Shown: positions 41,489-51,100 of the stretch, in pieces
Layout of the letters: every line of letters starts with the position of its first letter
How positions within the stretch are numbered: position 1 is the first letter of the stretch
Source: CAVRQM01 sp965246915
Lineage (GTDB): Bacteria; Pseudomonadota; Alphaproteobacteria; Acetobacterales; Acetobacteraceae
NCBI GenBank assembly: GCA_965246915.1
Contig: CBDFGB010000033.1
Coordinates: forward strand, 248,001-312,000
Direction of reading: 5' to 3'
DNA length: 64,000 nucleotides
The notes under the pieces: model-generated
The model's database searches: none
The model's input: only the letters and a program-made list of their open reading frames with translations
What the model was told of the DNA's origin: nothing
Program-made: the position numbers and the translations under genes

Positions 41489-41503
41489 ATTGGCCAAACC
41501 AAT
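41489..41503. promoter_or_regulatory. Inverted repeat in the divergent promoter region, candidate operator
   Basis: ATTGG (41489-41493) and CCAAT (41499-41503) form a 15-base inverted repeat with a 5-base spacer; TTGGCCAA within it is itself palindromic. It lies 21 bases upstream of the minus-strand binding-protein start and about 75 bases upstream of the plus-strand dehydratase start. Size and symmetry suit a FadR-type GntR dimer, and such a regulator is encoded in the operon. Binding is inferred. Confidence 0.5.
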
Positions 41504-41578
41504 TAGCTTTGCGCCGAGGCTATTCCGGACTGTGGCATCTTGCCAAGCGCGAACCGCCAACTGGAAACGACGGGACCA

Positions 41579-42703
41579 ATGCGGATCACCTCCATCACGC
41601 CGATCGTGCTTCGCTGGCCGGAACCTAATGACTTCGGCCAAGACCGCATGACGGTCCTGGTCCGGGTTGGGACGGATGCCGGCGTTGAAGGCTGGGGCGA
41701 GGGCGTGGCGATGTGGCCCGAAGCATGCCGCGCCACGGCGACGATCATCGCGGACGGCTTTGCGCCGCTGCTGCGCGGGCTTGACCCCTGCGATACTGCC
41801 TCGGCGTGGCGGGCAATGAAGGCGCATGCCTGGTGGTACGGCGAGGGCGGCATCGCGAGTTTCGCGATCTCCGCACTCGACATGGCGCTCTGGGACATCG
41901 CCGCGAAAGACGCCGGCGTGCCGCTCGTGGACATGTTCGGCCGTGTGCATGACAGCCTGCCGGCCTGCGCCAGCCTGCATGTCAATCAGCCGACGCTCGA
42001 CGCCTCGGTGTCGGAGATCGCCGCGCACATCGCGGGTGGTTTTCGCTCCGTGAAGCTGGGCCTGGGCAAGCGCGGAGAATCACGTGCCGGACGTCACCCG
42101 GACTATGATGTGGCGCTGGTCGCCGGCTTGCGCGCCGCGATCGGCCCGGAGGCGGGGATCATGGTGGATGCCGGCAACGGCACGGTCTGGGACCTGCCCA
42201 CCGCCGTCGCCACCGTGAGCCGAATGCAGGATTACGGGATCGCCTGGATCGAGGAACCATTCCACCCCAGCCGCCGCGACGACCACGCGGCGCTGCGGGA
42301 CGCGACCGGTGCGCGGGTTGCCGCTGGCGAGCGTGAATGGTCGGTCGCGGGCTACACAGGGTGGCTCGATCAGGGCGTGGTCGACGTGTTCGGCATCGAT
42401 CCTGCACGCGTCGAGGGGGTCACCGGCTTCCGCGCGGCGGCGGCGGTCGTCGAGGCGGCGGGACGGACCATCAACGCCCATGCCTGGAGCACGGCGGTCC
42501 TGACGGCCGCTAGCCTCCACTTGTCCTTGGCCAGCCCGTCGGCCGAATTGTTTGAGTTGAAGCCGCTGCCAGGTCCGATGCAGCACGATCTCGTCGACGA
42601 GCCATTCTGGCATAGGGGCGGACAGGTTCGCGCGCCGTCGCGCCCTGGCCATGGAGCCACGCCCCGCGCGAGCGTGCTCGATCGCTATCATGTCGTATTC
42701 TGA
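41579..42703 (+). CDS. Mandelate racemase/muconate lactonizing enzyme family, probable sugar-acid dehydratase
   Basis: A 374-residue enolase-superfamily enzyme. Metal ligands Asp197 (VDAGNG), Glu225 (IEEPF) and Glu251 (AGERE) are present, as are Lys159 (SVKLGLG) and the Asp274/His301 general-base dyad (GIDP, NAHAWST). This set is that of the mandelate racemase subgroup, mostly acid-sugar dehydratases. It is divergent from the sugar import operon and followed 23 bases later by a rhamnose mutarotase gene, so dehydration of an aldonic acid derived from the imported sugar is likely. Specificity is not assigned. Confidence 0.88.
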   Translation: MRITSITPIVLRWPEPNDFGQDRMTVLVRVGTDAGVEGWGEGVAMWPEACRATATIIADGFAPLLRGLDPCDTASAWRAMKAHAWWYGEGGIASFAISALDMALWDIAAKDAGVPLVDMFGRVHDSLPACASLHVNQPTLDASVSEIAAHIAGGFRSVKLGLGKRGESRAGRHPDYDVALVAGLRAAIGPEAGIMVDAGNGTVWDLPTAVATVSRMQDYGIAWIEEPFHPSRRDDHAALRDATGARVAAGEREWSVAGYTGWLDQGVVDVFGIDPARVEGVTGFRAAAAVVEAAGRTINAHAWSTAVLTAASLHLSLASPSAELFELKPLPGPMQHDLVDEPFWHRGGQVRAPSRPGHGATPRASVLDRYHVVF

Positions 42704-42726
42704 CCACCTCGAGCGAGGAGACACGC

Positions 42727-43041
42727 ATGGCGGGATTTATGTGGGTGCTGGGCGTGCGTCCCGGCCATGAAGCGGAATATCGGCGGCGACACGACGAGAT
42801 TTGGCCGGACATGGTCGCGGCCCTGCGAGAGGCGGGGATCCGCAACTACTCCATCTTCCGGCACGGTCTCGACCTGTTCGGCTATTTCGAGACGGACGAC
42901 CTCGCCGCGACCATCGCGGCTCTGCGGGCGAGCGAGGTGAACCGCCGCTGGGGCGAATGGATGGCCCCGATCATGAAGATCGAGGTCGACGATGCAACCG
43001 GCTTCCCATTCATGCTCCCGCGCGAGTGGCATATGGAGTGA
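42727..43041 (+). CDS. rhaM: L-rhamnose mutarotase
   Basis: A 104-residue ferredoxin-like protein that interconverts alpha and beta anomers of L-rhamnose or related sugars. The active-site Tyr18 and His22 of the E. coli enzyme are kept at the same positions (EAEYRRRHDEIWP), as are FRHGLDLFGYFE and RRWGEWMAPIM. A GAGGAG site lies 6 bases before the ATG. Together with the upstream dehydratase it forms a two-gene unit divergent from the importer operon; it suggests that the substrate is L-rhamnose-like (for example L-rhamnose, L-fucose or L-lyxose configuration). Confidence 0.92.
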   Translation: MAGFMWVLGVRPGHEAEYRRRHDEIWPDMVAALREAGIRNYSIFRHGLDLFGYFETDDLAATIAALRASEVNRRWGEWMAPIMKIEVDDATGFPFMLPREWHME

Positions 43042-43111
43042 AGCATTCTGGTCTTTTTTGTCCGGGCCGCCGTCTGCTAAGCAGGCGCCCGCGCAACCGG
43101 GAGAGTTCGAC

Positions 43112-43378
43112 ATGGCGCTGAAGCACACCGACGCGACGACCGTCGATCTGGAGCGGACCGAGGCGGCGTTGATCGTCGGCGAGGAGGACGGGTCCATGTC
43201 GGTCCGCGTGGTCGCGGGAGCCGATGTGCCGGAGGCGGGTGGCGACCTTCCGGCAGCGCCCGAGATCGTGCTGGCCTTGGCGATGCGGCTGCTTAAAGAC
43301 CCTGATTTTCACGACGACGTACTCGATTGGTATTACGAGCATCAGGATGACAAGGACGAGGACTCCGAGGAGGAGTGA
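43112..43378 (+). CDS. Small acidic protein, 88 aa, unknown
   Basis: An 88-residue soluble protein with a predicted alpha-helical centre (EIVLALAMRLLKDPDFHDDVLDWYY, shown in part) and a very acidic tail ending DEDSEEE. The ATG at 43112 has GGGAG upstream. No family is recognised. It follows rhaM by 70 bases but has a different character and may be an independent unit. Length, codon use and ribosome-binding site support it as a real gene. Confidence 0.65.
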   Translation: MALKHTDATTVDLERTEAALIVGEEDGSMSVRVVAGADVPEAGGDLPAAPEIVLALAMRLLKDPDFHDDVLDWYYEHQDDKDEDSEEE

Positions 43379-43438
43379 GCGCTAGCAACCTTTGATGGGG
43401 CGTTCCGTTGCTGCCTTCAACAGCCCCTCGGAACGCCC

Positions 43439-44545
43439 GTGCAGCAGTCGAAAACCGTCGTCGCGATTCCTGTCCGCAACGAGGCGGCGCGAGTTGGTGG
43501 CTGTCTCGACGCGCTCGCCTCGCAGCGGCGCGCGCGGGTGGACGCGGTGGTGATGCTGCTCAACAACTGCACTGACGATACGGCGTCAGTCGTGCGACGC
43601 GCGGCCGCGTCATTTCCCGGCGCGCTGCACGTGGTCGGCCATGACTTCGCGGCGGCTGAGGCAAACGCAGGCTGCGCACGTGCCATGGCCATGGATATCG
43701 CGGCTGATCTCGCCGGCCCGGACGGAATCTTGCTCACCACTGACGCCGATGGACGCGTCGCCCCCGATTGGCTCGCCGCCAACGTGGCGGCGCTTCGGGC
43801 GGGGGCCGACGCGGTAGCAGGCCGGGCGGTGATCGACCCGGTCGAGGCAAGGCTCATCCCGCAGGCGCTGCACGATGACGATGCGCGCGAATGTGCCTAT
43901 GGCGCGCTGATCGATCAGATTTTCAGTTGCCTGGACCCGAACCAGGACGACCCGTGGCCGCGCCACATGGAGGAATCGGGTGCCAGTTTCGCGGTGACGA
44001 CGGAGTGGTATCGACGTGTGGGCGGCATTCCGCGCGTGACGCTGGGCGAGGATCGCGCCTTCGCGGCGGAACTTCGGCGGTATGACGCGCGGCTGCGGCA
44101 TGCGCCGGAGGTCTGGGTCACCGTGTCGGGGCGAATCGAGGGACGCGCGGCCGGCGGCATGGCCGACACTATCCGCAGGCGGATGTCGTCTCGCGACGCC
44201 TTCATAGACGACCGCCTGGAGCCCGCGACGGACGCCGCACGTCGCGCCCGTCTACAATATCTCACGCGGCGCGCATTCCGGACGGGCGGTGCGATCGCAC
44301 CGATCGCGGACCTGTTGGGGTTGCGCCCTGACCGCGTCGCGATGCTGCTGGACGAGCCTCGCTTTGGCGCGGCTTGGGCGGCGATCGAGGCTGCGGCGCC
44401 TTCGCTACGTCGTCGTCCCGTGCCGGTCACGCGGCTCGCGCGGGAGACACGTGCGGCGCGGGCCATCCTCGACGACGTTCTGGCTCCTGACGCTGTCAGT
44501 AGGTCAAAATATCGAGCCGATATTGCGGCCGGTATACCGTCTTGA
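43439..44545 (+). CDS. Family 2 glycosyltransferase
   Basis: A 368-residue GT-A fold transferase. The N-terminal VVAIPVRNEAARVGGCLDAL and the metal-binding TDADGR (101-106) are typical of GT2, with GLEDR-type acceptor motif here as LGEDRAFAAELRR. No membrane segments are seen, so it acts in the cytoplasm. The GTG start at 43439 has no strong ribosome-binding site. It converges on the NodS-like methyltransferase gene with a 50-base overlap (44496-44545). The four genes 43439-46860 probably act together on one glycan. Confidence 0.85.
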   Translation: MQQSKTVVAIPVRNEAARVGGCLDALASQRRARVDAVVMLLNNCTDDTASVVRRAAASFPGALHVVGHDFAAAEANAGCARAMAMDIAADLAGPDGILLTTDADGRVAPDWLAANVAALRAGADAVAGRAVIDPVEARLIPQALHDDDARECAYGALIDQIFSCLDPNQDDPWPRHMEESGASFAVTTEWYRRVGGIPRVTLGEDRAFAAELRRYDARLRHAPEVWVTVSGRIEGRAAGGMADTIRRRMSSRDAFIDDRLEPATDAARRARLQYLTRRAFRTGGAIAPIADLLGLRPDRVAMLLDEPRFGAAWAAIEAAAPSLRRRPVPVTRLARETRAARAILDDVLAPDAVSRSKYRADIAAGIPS

Positions 44546-45059
44546 CGGGACATCCCCGAGCGCACGCGGCGAGGAACAAGGTGGCGGCCGCGTCGCCAGT
44601 CAATGTGGTGTCCGTGTCGCCCAGCCAATTCACCAGCACGACGCAGCCCCCCGGGGCGATGCATTCTGTTGCGCGGGCCGCGGTGACGGCCAAATCGTTG
44701 GCATCAAGAAAATATAGCACTTCTGACAACAAAATGAGGTCGTAGATGCCGGTCGGCCATTGGGCGGGGATCAGGCGTTGCTCGAACGAGATCTGCCGCA
44801 ATCCGGCGCAGCGCGATCGTGCAAGGTCAACCGCACGCGACGAGCCGTCCAGTGCGAGCAGGCGATCGCATCGCGCAGCGAGACGTTGCGTAAAAACGCC
44901 ATTCGCGCAGCCGACTTCAAGCGCCGACGCAACACGACCGGCTGGCAGCGCCGCGAGCGTCGTGTCGTATTTCTCACGTTCATATTCGCTGGTCGCGAAC
45001 TCCCAAGGATCGGGATCCCGCTCATACAGCGCGTCGAAATAAGCTGGCGGCTGGCTCAC
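44496..45059 (-). CDS. NodS-like SAM-dependent methyltransferase
   Basis: A 187-residue class I methyltransferase resembling nodulation protein S, which N-methylates a chito-oligosaccharide. Text: YFDALYERDPDPWEFATSEYE at the start is a hallmark of the family; motif I is ALEVGCANGVFTQRLA. The ATG overlaps the PIG-L deacetylase stop as ATGA. NodS acts after N-deacetylation of a sugar, which matches the neighbour's predicted activity; no nod genes are here, so a different glycan or glycolipid is expected. Confidence 0.85.
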   Translation of the reverse strand: MSQPPAYFDALYERDPDPWEFATSEYEREKYDTTLAALPAGRVASALEVGCANGVFTQRLAARCDRLLALDGSSRAVDLARSRCAGLRQISFEQRLIPAQWPTGIYDLILLSEVLYFLDANDLAVTAARATECIAPGGCVVLVNWLGDTDTTLTGDAAATLFLAACARGCPVKTVYRPQYRLDILTY

Positions 45060-45790
45060 GGCTCGGCGATGAAAACTTCTGTCGTGTGGTCAAACGCGGC
45101 GAGGAACGCGCCTTGAAGCGTGAACCCATCCGGATCGTCGTCAATCAACCCGGCGTGCTGGGTGGCGTGGCACTCGATGGCTCGCCGTTTTGCCGGGAGG
45201 TAGCACCCGACCTCGAAGCGCATTGCCCGGCCCGCGACGTCCGGCACGTCGGCGTCGTCCGGTAGCGTCCACGCCCAGACCGGGTAGGACAGACGCCGCG
45301 CGCCGACAAGGGCGCAAGCGCTTTTCGCTATCCGGGCGGCCGCGATGTGATCGCAATGCGGGTCCGCGACCCAACTCGAAAAAACCGTCCCGATCCGGTC
45401 GCGGATCAGCAGGTCCGCGAGCCGGTCCACAGCCTTTGCGAACTCCGGCCCTTCCGTGGCGGCAGCGCCATCCGGCTCATTGAAGAACAACAACCGCGCC
45501 GGCGGCAGGCCCAGGCATCCGACGGCGGCCTTCGCTTCGGCGGCCCGCCTGGCGATCAGGCGCTCGCGCGGCCAAGCCCGGCTGCGCGGGTGCGACATGC
45601 CGCCATCCGTTAGAATCGCCACCCGTATGTCGTGCCCGCGCGAGCACGCCCCGGCGATGAGACCGCCGCAGCCGAGCGACTCATCGTCCGGATGTGGCGC
45701 CAGTATCAGTAACGGCGCATCGCCGGCGATCTCATGGAAATCACGCAGCGGCGCATCACGGAGGACGGCCAGGACGTCACCAGCCATCAT
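45056..45790 (-). CDS. PIG-L/LmbE-family deacetylase
   Basis: A 244-residue zinc deacetylase. HPDDE (33-37) and a downstream DPHCDH motif supply the three zinc ligands (His, Asp, His). Relatives deacetylate N-acetylglucosamine-type sugars on lipids or small molecules. It is coupled by ATGA to both the acyl-CoA-dehydrogenase-like gene before it and the methyltransferase after it. Deacetylation followed by N-methylation is the natural order of action. Confidence 0.9.
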   Translation of the reverse strand: MMAGDVLAVLRDAPLRDFHEIAGDAPLLILAPHPDDESLGCGGLIAGACSRGHDIRVAILTDGGMSHPRSRAWPRERLIARRAAEAKAAVGCLGLPPARLLFFNEPDGAAATEGPEFAKAVDRLADLLIRDRIGTVFSSWVADPHCDHIAAARIAKSACALVGARRLSYPVWAWTLPDDADVPDVAGRAMRFEVGCYLPAKRRAIECHATQHAGLIDDDPDGFTLQGAFLAAFDHTTEVFIAEP

Positions 45791-46860
45791 TGCGCGGACT
45801 GCAGCCGTTGCTTGGCAGCTTCCAGCAGGACCTCGTCGAGCGCCGGCTGGCGTCGATACGTGTCGATGTCTCGACAGATTCTTTCGACGGAATTCGGGCG
45901 CACGAATGACGCGAGGCCGACCGCCCGCCGCGCGTGGTCAAGGACCAGACTACAAGCCTGGTCGACGGCGTGGCGCGCGAGTTTCACCAGTGTCGCTGCA
46001 TCCTCCCCGGCGCTTTTCGTCTCAGCGGCGACGGCCACGCGATCGACCCATAGGCTCGCCGTCTCGCAGGCGAGCATCATCTGGCCGAACCTAGCCAGTT
46101 GGGTCGGGTCGCCGTCGCGATCCTTACGGCGAAGTTCTGTCGCGACGACGTCGGTCACGGCCAGCAACCCCCCGAGCAAGCCGGGCAGCGCCCGCCACGC
46201 GCCAAGCGAGATTTCCGGCTGTCGCATATAGTCCCCCGGTGCCCCGATCAGGTTATCGTCATGCACGGCAATGCCGGTGAGATCGACCTCTGCCGTTCCG
46301 GCTCCCCGCATTCCGACCAGGTCGGGCCGTGAGACGACCCTCGTATCGAGGGGCGGCAGGTCAAGCAGGACGAGTTGCTCGGCACCGTCGCGTGCGACGG
46401 TGACGAGCGGTCGCGTCACGGCTCCCGCACCCGATGCGAAGCTTTTGGCTCCGTCAAGGACGCCGCTCTCCAGACGCACCGGCTTTGCCTCGGCCGCCCA
46501 GATCGCGAAGAGGTGGGATTTCGCATCGGCTGCTGTTCGCGCTATTTGTTCCGCCGTGCCGTAGCGCACGATTAAGCGGATCGCGTTGACGTGTCCCTCG
46601 AAGACCCGTGCGAGCGGCAACCAAGTGCGGCCCAGATCCCGCAGTAGAGCTGAAAGGGGCATGGCGCCCGAAGGTTCGGTGCCGTATCCCAGACCACCGA
46701 GGCAAGCCGGTATCGGAGCAGCAAGGAGACCGGTGCGCTCGAACAGTTTCAGCGCTTTGGCAGGAAACACACCGGTCTGGTCGAGTGCCGAGGCCTGCTC
46801 TCGTATCGAGGCAAGTTCTGGCTGGAGGCCGGGCCTTGGCGAAGCTTCGTCGGGTTTCAC
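45787..46860 (-). CDS. Acyl-CoA dehydrogenase-like flavoprotein
   Basis: A 357-residue protein with the acyl-CoA dehydrogenase fold: an N-terminal helical domain (LFERTGLLAAPIPACLGGLGYG), a beta domain (AAEAKPVRLESGVLDGAKSFASGAG) and a helical C-terminus. The catalytic Glu position cannot be assigned with confidence, and the chain is shorter than a typical member. The start is taken as GTG at 46860; no other start codon exists in frame before the divergent homocysteine methyltransferase promoter. It heads a three-gene minus-strand operon with the PIG-L deacetylase and NodS-like methyltransferase. It may act on an acyl-ACP or CoA rather than in beta-oxidation. Confidence 0.78.
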   Translation of the reverse strand: MKPDEASPRPGLQPELASIREQASALDQTGVFPAKALKLFERTGLLAAPIPACLGGLGYGTEPSGAMPLSALLRDLGRTWLPLARVFEGHVNAIRLIVRYGTAEQIARTAADAKSHLFAIWAAEAKPVRLESGVLDGAKSFASGAGAVTRPLVTVARDGAEQLVLLDLPPLDTRVVSRPDLVGMRGAGTAEVDLTGIAVHDDNLIGAPGDYMRQPEISLGAWRALPGLLGGLLAVTDVVATELRRKDRDGDPTQLARFGQMMLACETASLWVDRVAVAAETKSAGEDAATLVKLARHAVDQACSLVLDHARRAVGLASFVRPNSVERICRDIDTYRRQPALDEVLLEAAKQRLQSAQ

Positions 46861-46984
46861 CCTGTCGAAACGCCGTTCTGCGCGCCACGGTTCGCCGGAC
46901 GTGAAAGATCCAAATGCGATAAATTGGTGCTCCCAGATGACGGTCCGCGTAGACTCTGACGACAGAGTGGGAAAGGTCGGCGAA

Positions 46985-47929
46985 ATGTCGCAGATTCGGC
47001 AAGCACTTCCCCAGCTTGACGGTTCGGTCTTCCTTACCGATGGAGGCATGGAAACCTGGCTGGTATTCCTCGAAGGCGTGGAGCTGCCGTGTTTTGCCTC
47101 GTTCCCGCTGTTATCGGATCCCGGCGGTCGGGAACGAATGGAGCGATACATGGCTCCGTTCCTGCAAACCGCAGTCGACCGCGGCGTTGGCTTCATACTT
47201 GGCACCCCAACATGGCGCGCCAATCCCGACTGGGGAGCGCAACTCGGGTATTCGTCGGCCGCCTTGCGGCAGGTCAACCACGAGGCGGTGGCTTGGGCGA
47301 AGGGTATCCGCGACGCGGCCGGACCCACGCCTACGCGGATTGTCATTGAGGGCCTGATCGGGCCGCGCGGTGATGGCTACAAGGTCGAGCTTAAAATGTC
47401 CCCGTCGGACGCGGCAGCCTACCATCTTCCGCAGGTCGAGGCGTTCGCGGAGAGCGGCGCCGACATGGTGACGGCGCTCACGATGACCTATGCCGACGAA
47501 GCAATCGGCGTCGTCCGCGCGGCACAAGCCGTGTCCATCCCGGTGGCAATTTCATTCACTCTCGAAACCGACGGGCGGCTTCCGTCCGGCCAGACCCTGG
47601 CCGCGGCGATCGAGAGCGTGGATCAGGCCACCCATGATCGACCGGCTTACTACATGATCAACTGCGCGCATCCGATGCACTTTGCCGAGGTGGTCGGACA
47701 TTCCGCCCGGTGGCGTGAGCGGATCATCGGGTTGCGGGCCAATGCGTCGACAATGAGTCACGCGGAACTGGACGCTGCAACGGAATTGGATATCGGTGAT
47801 CCGGCAGATCTTGGGCGACGATACAGGGCTTTGCGTGAGCGGATGCCAAGACTGTCCGTGCTCGGCGGCTGTTGCGGAACCGACCATCGCCATATTGTCG
47901 CGATTTGCGAGGCTTGCCTGCCAGAGTGA
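46985..47929 (+). CDS. Homocysteine S-methyltransferase
   Basis: A 314-residue zinc methyltransferase that transfers a methyl group (from S-methylmethionine, betaine or a similar donor) to homocysteine. Zinc ligands are Cys in INCAHP and the CC pair in GGCCGTDHRH near the C-terminus; the N-terminal LTDGGMETWLVF is family-like. The ATG at 46985 has GGGAAAGG upstream; an in-frame ATG at 46938 is possible. It is divergent from the acyl-CoA-dehydrogenase-like gene with a 124-base gap. It belongs to the methionine salvage side of one-carbon metabolism, as does metF further right. Confidence 0.87.
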   Translation: MSQIRQALPQLDGSVFLTDGGMETWLVFLEGVELPCFASFPLLSDPGGRERMERYMAPFLQTAVDRGVGFILGTPTWRANPDWGAQLGYSSAALRQVNHEAVAWAKGIRDAAGPTPTRIVIEGLIGPRGDGYKVELKMSPSDAAAYHLPQVEAFAESGADMVTALTMTYADEAIGVVRAAQAVSIPVAISFTLETDGRLPSGQTLAAAIESVDQATHDRPAYYMINCAHPMHFAEVVGHSARWRERIIGLRANASTMSHAELDAATELDIGDPADLGRRYRALRERMPRLSVLGGCCGTDHRHIVAICEACLPE

Positions 47930-48150
47930 TACTGCATCCACGGGGAGTTTGGTCGCCGTTTGAAACGCCGAAATGTCCCAGTCTCGCCACGGTTTGACGA
48001 ACGTGAAAAGTGTTCGATCCAGTATATCGAAGACGAGGTAAGACCGGGAAAGTCATACTTTGAGCTGGTGTAGGAACGGAGATGTGCTCGGCTATGCGGA
48101 ACGCGGATCTTGTGTCGCCATATGGAGCGCTCGACGGGCACAACGACTCT
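47930..48150. other. Intergenic region between convergent genes
   Basis: About 220 bases between the homocysteine methyltransferase and the convergent RND gene. The methyltransferase frame stays open after its TGA for 47 further codons to a TAG at 48071-48073 (CIHGEFGRRLKRR..., KSYFELV). I recognise no family in it and no clear terminator hairpin. Confidence 0.35.
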
Positions 48151-51100
48151 TTAGTCCGCCGTCGCCCCCATCCGGTCTGCGAGCCTTGGCACTGCTGGTT
48201 TCCGCGCGGGCGACAGCCAGTGCTGAAATCGGTCGAGATACAGGTAAATTACGGGCGTGGTGTAAAGCGTCAGGATCTGGCTCAGCAGCAGCCCTCCCAC
48301 CATCGCGAACCCCAGCGGCCGGCGCAGCTCGCTGCCCGCGCCATGCCCCAGCATCAAAGGCAGCCCGCTCAGCAACGCCGCCATTGTGGTCATCAGGATT
48401 GGTCGGAACCGCAACAGGCAGGCCTGCCGTATCGCCTCGAGCGGTGTGGCGCCGTCGTTGCGCTCGGCATGGATCGCGAAGTCGACCATCATGATGCCGT
48501 TCTTCTTGACGATGCCGATCAGCAGGATCACGCCGATCAGCGCGATCACCGACAGATCATAGCCGAACAGCATGAGCATCAGCAGGGCGCCGACACCCGC
48601 CGAGGGCAGCGTCGACAGGATAGTCAAGGGCAGGATGTAGCTCTCGTAAAGAATGCCGAGAATGATGTAGACCGCGACCAAGGCCGCCGCGACCAGATAG
48701 GGCGTCGTCGACAGTGACGACTGGAACGCTTGCGCGGTACCCTGGAAAGACCCCTGCAAGGTGGCCGGAGCGTTCATTCCCGTGACAGCGCGCTCGATCG
48801 CCGCCGTCGCCTGACCCAGCGCGACGGCCGGCGCCAGATTGAACGAGATCGTCACTGCCGGGAACTGGCTCTGGTGGCCGATCGACAGTGGCTGCACCGG
48901 CGTCGAGTCGACCCTCACAAAGGTCGAGAGCGGCACCACCGCCCCACTCGCCGATCGAACGTAAAGTTTTTGTAACGTCTCGAGCGCGCCTTGCTGCTCG
49001 GCTGGTATCTCAAGGATCAGGTGGTAGGAGTTGATCTGCGAGAAATACTGCGTGATCTGGCGTTGCCCAAATGCATCGTTCAGGGTGTGGTCAATCAACT
49101 GCGGCTGTACGCCAAACCTCGCGGCCGCGTCGCGGTCGATGGTGAGAGTCGCGGTTGCTCCGCCAACTTGCTGGTCGGTCGCCACGTCGCGCAATTCCGG
49201 CAGGCCCTTCAGCCGCTCGAAAACTTTCGGTGCGAGCTGATAGAGTTCGGCGGCGTTTGAGTCTTGAAGAGTGTATTGATAAAGGGTCTTGCTCAGCCGG
49301 GCGCCGACGCGGACGTCCTGTGCTGCCTGCAGGAACAATTGGCCGCCTTCGACGGCGGCGAGTTTCGGGCGCAGCCGGGCGATGATCTGCTGAGCTGTCG
49401 ACGTACGCTGCGTGAATGGCTTCAGCGTGATGAAGAATCGCCCGTTGTTGCCCGTCTGCCCTCCGGTGCCGCCGACCACGCCGGAGAAGCCCTGAATGTC
49501 AGGATCGGCAGCAAGGATCTCGCCCAACGCATGCTGCCGCCGCTTCATCTCGGCGAACGAGATGTCCTGCGCGCCCTCCGTGATGCCAACCAAAAGGCCG
49601 TTGTCCTGATCGGGGAAGAAGCCTTTCGGGATGACGGCATACAGATAGGCAGTGCACCCCACCGTTACGAGAAACACCATTAAGGTCACGAAGCGGAACT
49701 TCAGCGCGATGTCGAGTGTCCGCCGGTAGAATCCTAGCATGCCCTCGAACACCCGCTCCACCGCTCGATAGACCGCGCCATGGCTGTGCTGCCGGCGCAG
49801 AAAGCGCGAGCACATCATCGGTGTCAGCGTGAGCGAGATGAACGCCGACAGCACGACGGCGATGCTGACCGTCATCGCGAACTCTCGGAACAGCCGGCCC
49901 ACGATGCCGCCCATCAAAAGCAGCGGAATGAAGACCGCGATCAGCGAAAGGCTGATTGAGACGATCGTAAAGCCGATCTCAGCAGCACCCTTCAGCGCCG
50001 CCTCCATCGGCTTCATACCGTCTTCGATATGCCGGAAGATGTTTTCCAGCATGACGATGGCGTCGTCGACGACGAAGCCGACCGCGATGGTCAGCGCCAT
50101 GAGTGACAGATTGTCGAGGCTGTAATCGAACAGATACATCACCGCGAAGGTGGCGATCAGCGCCAGCGGCACCGTGACGCTGGGAATCAGCGTCGCCCAG
50201 AAATTTCGCAGGAACAGGAAGATCACCATCACCACCAGCGCGATGGACAGGATCAGCGTGAACTGCACCTCGTGGACCGACGCGCGAATGGTCAGCGTCC
50301 GGTCGCTGACCACATCGACATGGATCGACGGCGGGATGGAAGCCAGCAGGCGCGGCAGTCGCGCCTTGATCGCTTCCACCGTGTCGATGACGTTGGCCGA
50401 TGGTTGCTTGAAGATGATCAGCAGGATCGCCGGCTTATTGTTTTGGGTCGCCGCGATTCGCGCGTTTTCCGGCCCGTCCACCGCCTGCCCGATATCTCGG
50501 ACGCGGATCGGCGCGCCGTCGCGGTAGGCTAGGACGACGTTCTGAAACTCCTCGGCCTTGGTCAACTGATCGTTCGCGTAGATTGTGTAAGAGCGTCTTT
50601 CGCCGTTCAGCGAGCCTTTGGGATTGTTCACCGTCGAATCGACCAGGGTCTGACGAACGTCCTCCAGCGTCAGACCCATGGCGGCGAGTCGCGCCGGGTC
50701 GACCTGCACACGGACGGCGCGTTTCTGTTCGCCGCCGATAAGGACCTGTGCCACGCCGCTGATCTGACTGATCTGCTGGCTGAGAATGTTGTCGGCCGCG
50801 TCGTCAACCTCAATCAGCGGCTTCTCGTCCGACGTGACGGCCAGGATCAGGACCGGGCTGTCGGACGGATTGACCTTGCGGTAGCTGGGAGCGTTCGGAA
50901 GCGTGCTCGGCAACTGGCCGCTCGCCGCGTTAATTTCCGCCTGGATGTCCTGGGCCGCCGCGTCGATGTTGCGCGACAGTTCGAACTGGACGGTGATCTG
51001 CGTCTGGCCGAGTACGTTGACCGACGTCATCTGCGCGACGCCGGGGATCTGGGCGAATTCCCGTTCGAGGGGCTGGGCCACGGTCGCGGCCATCGTCTCC

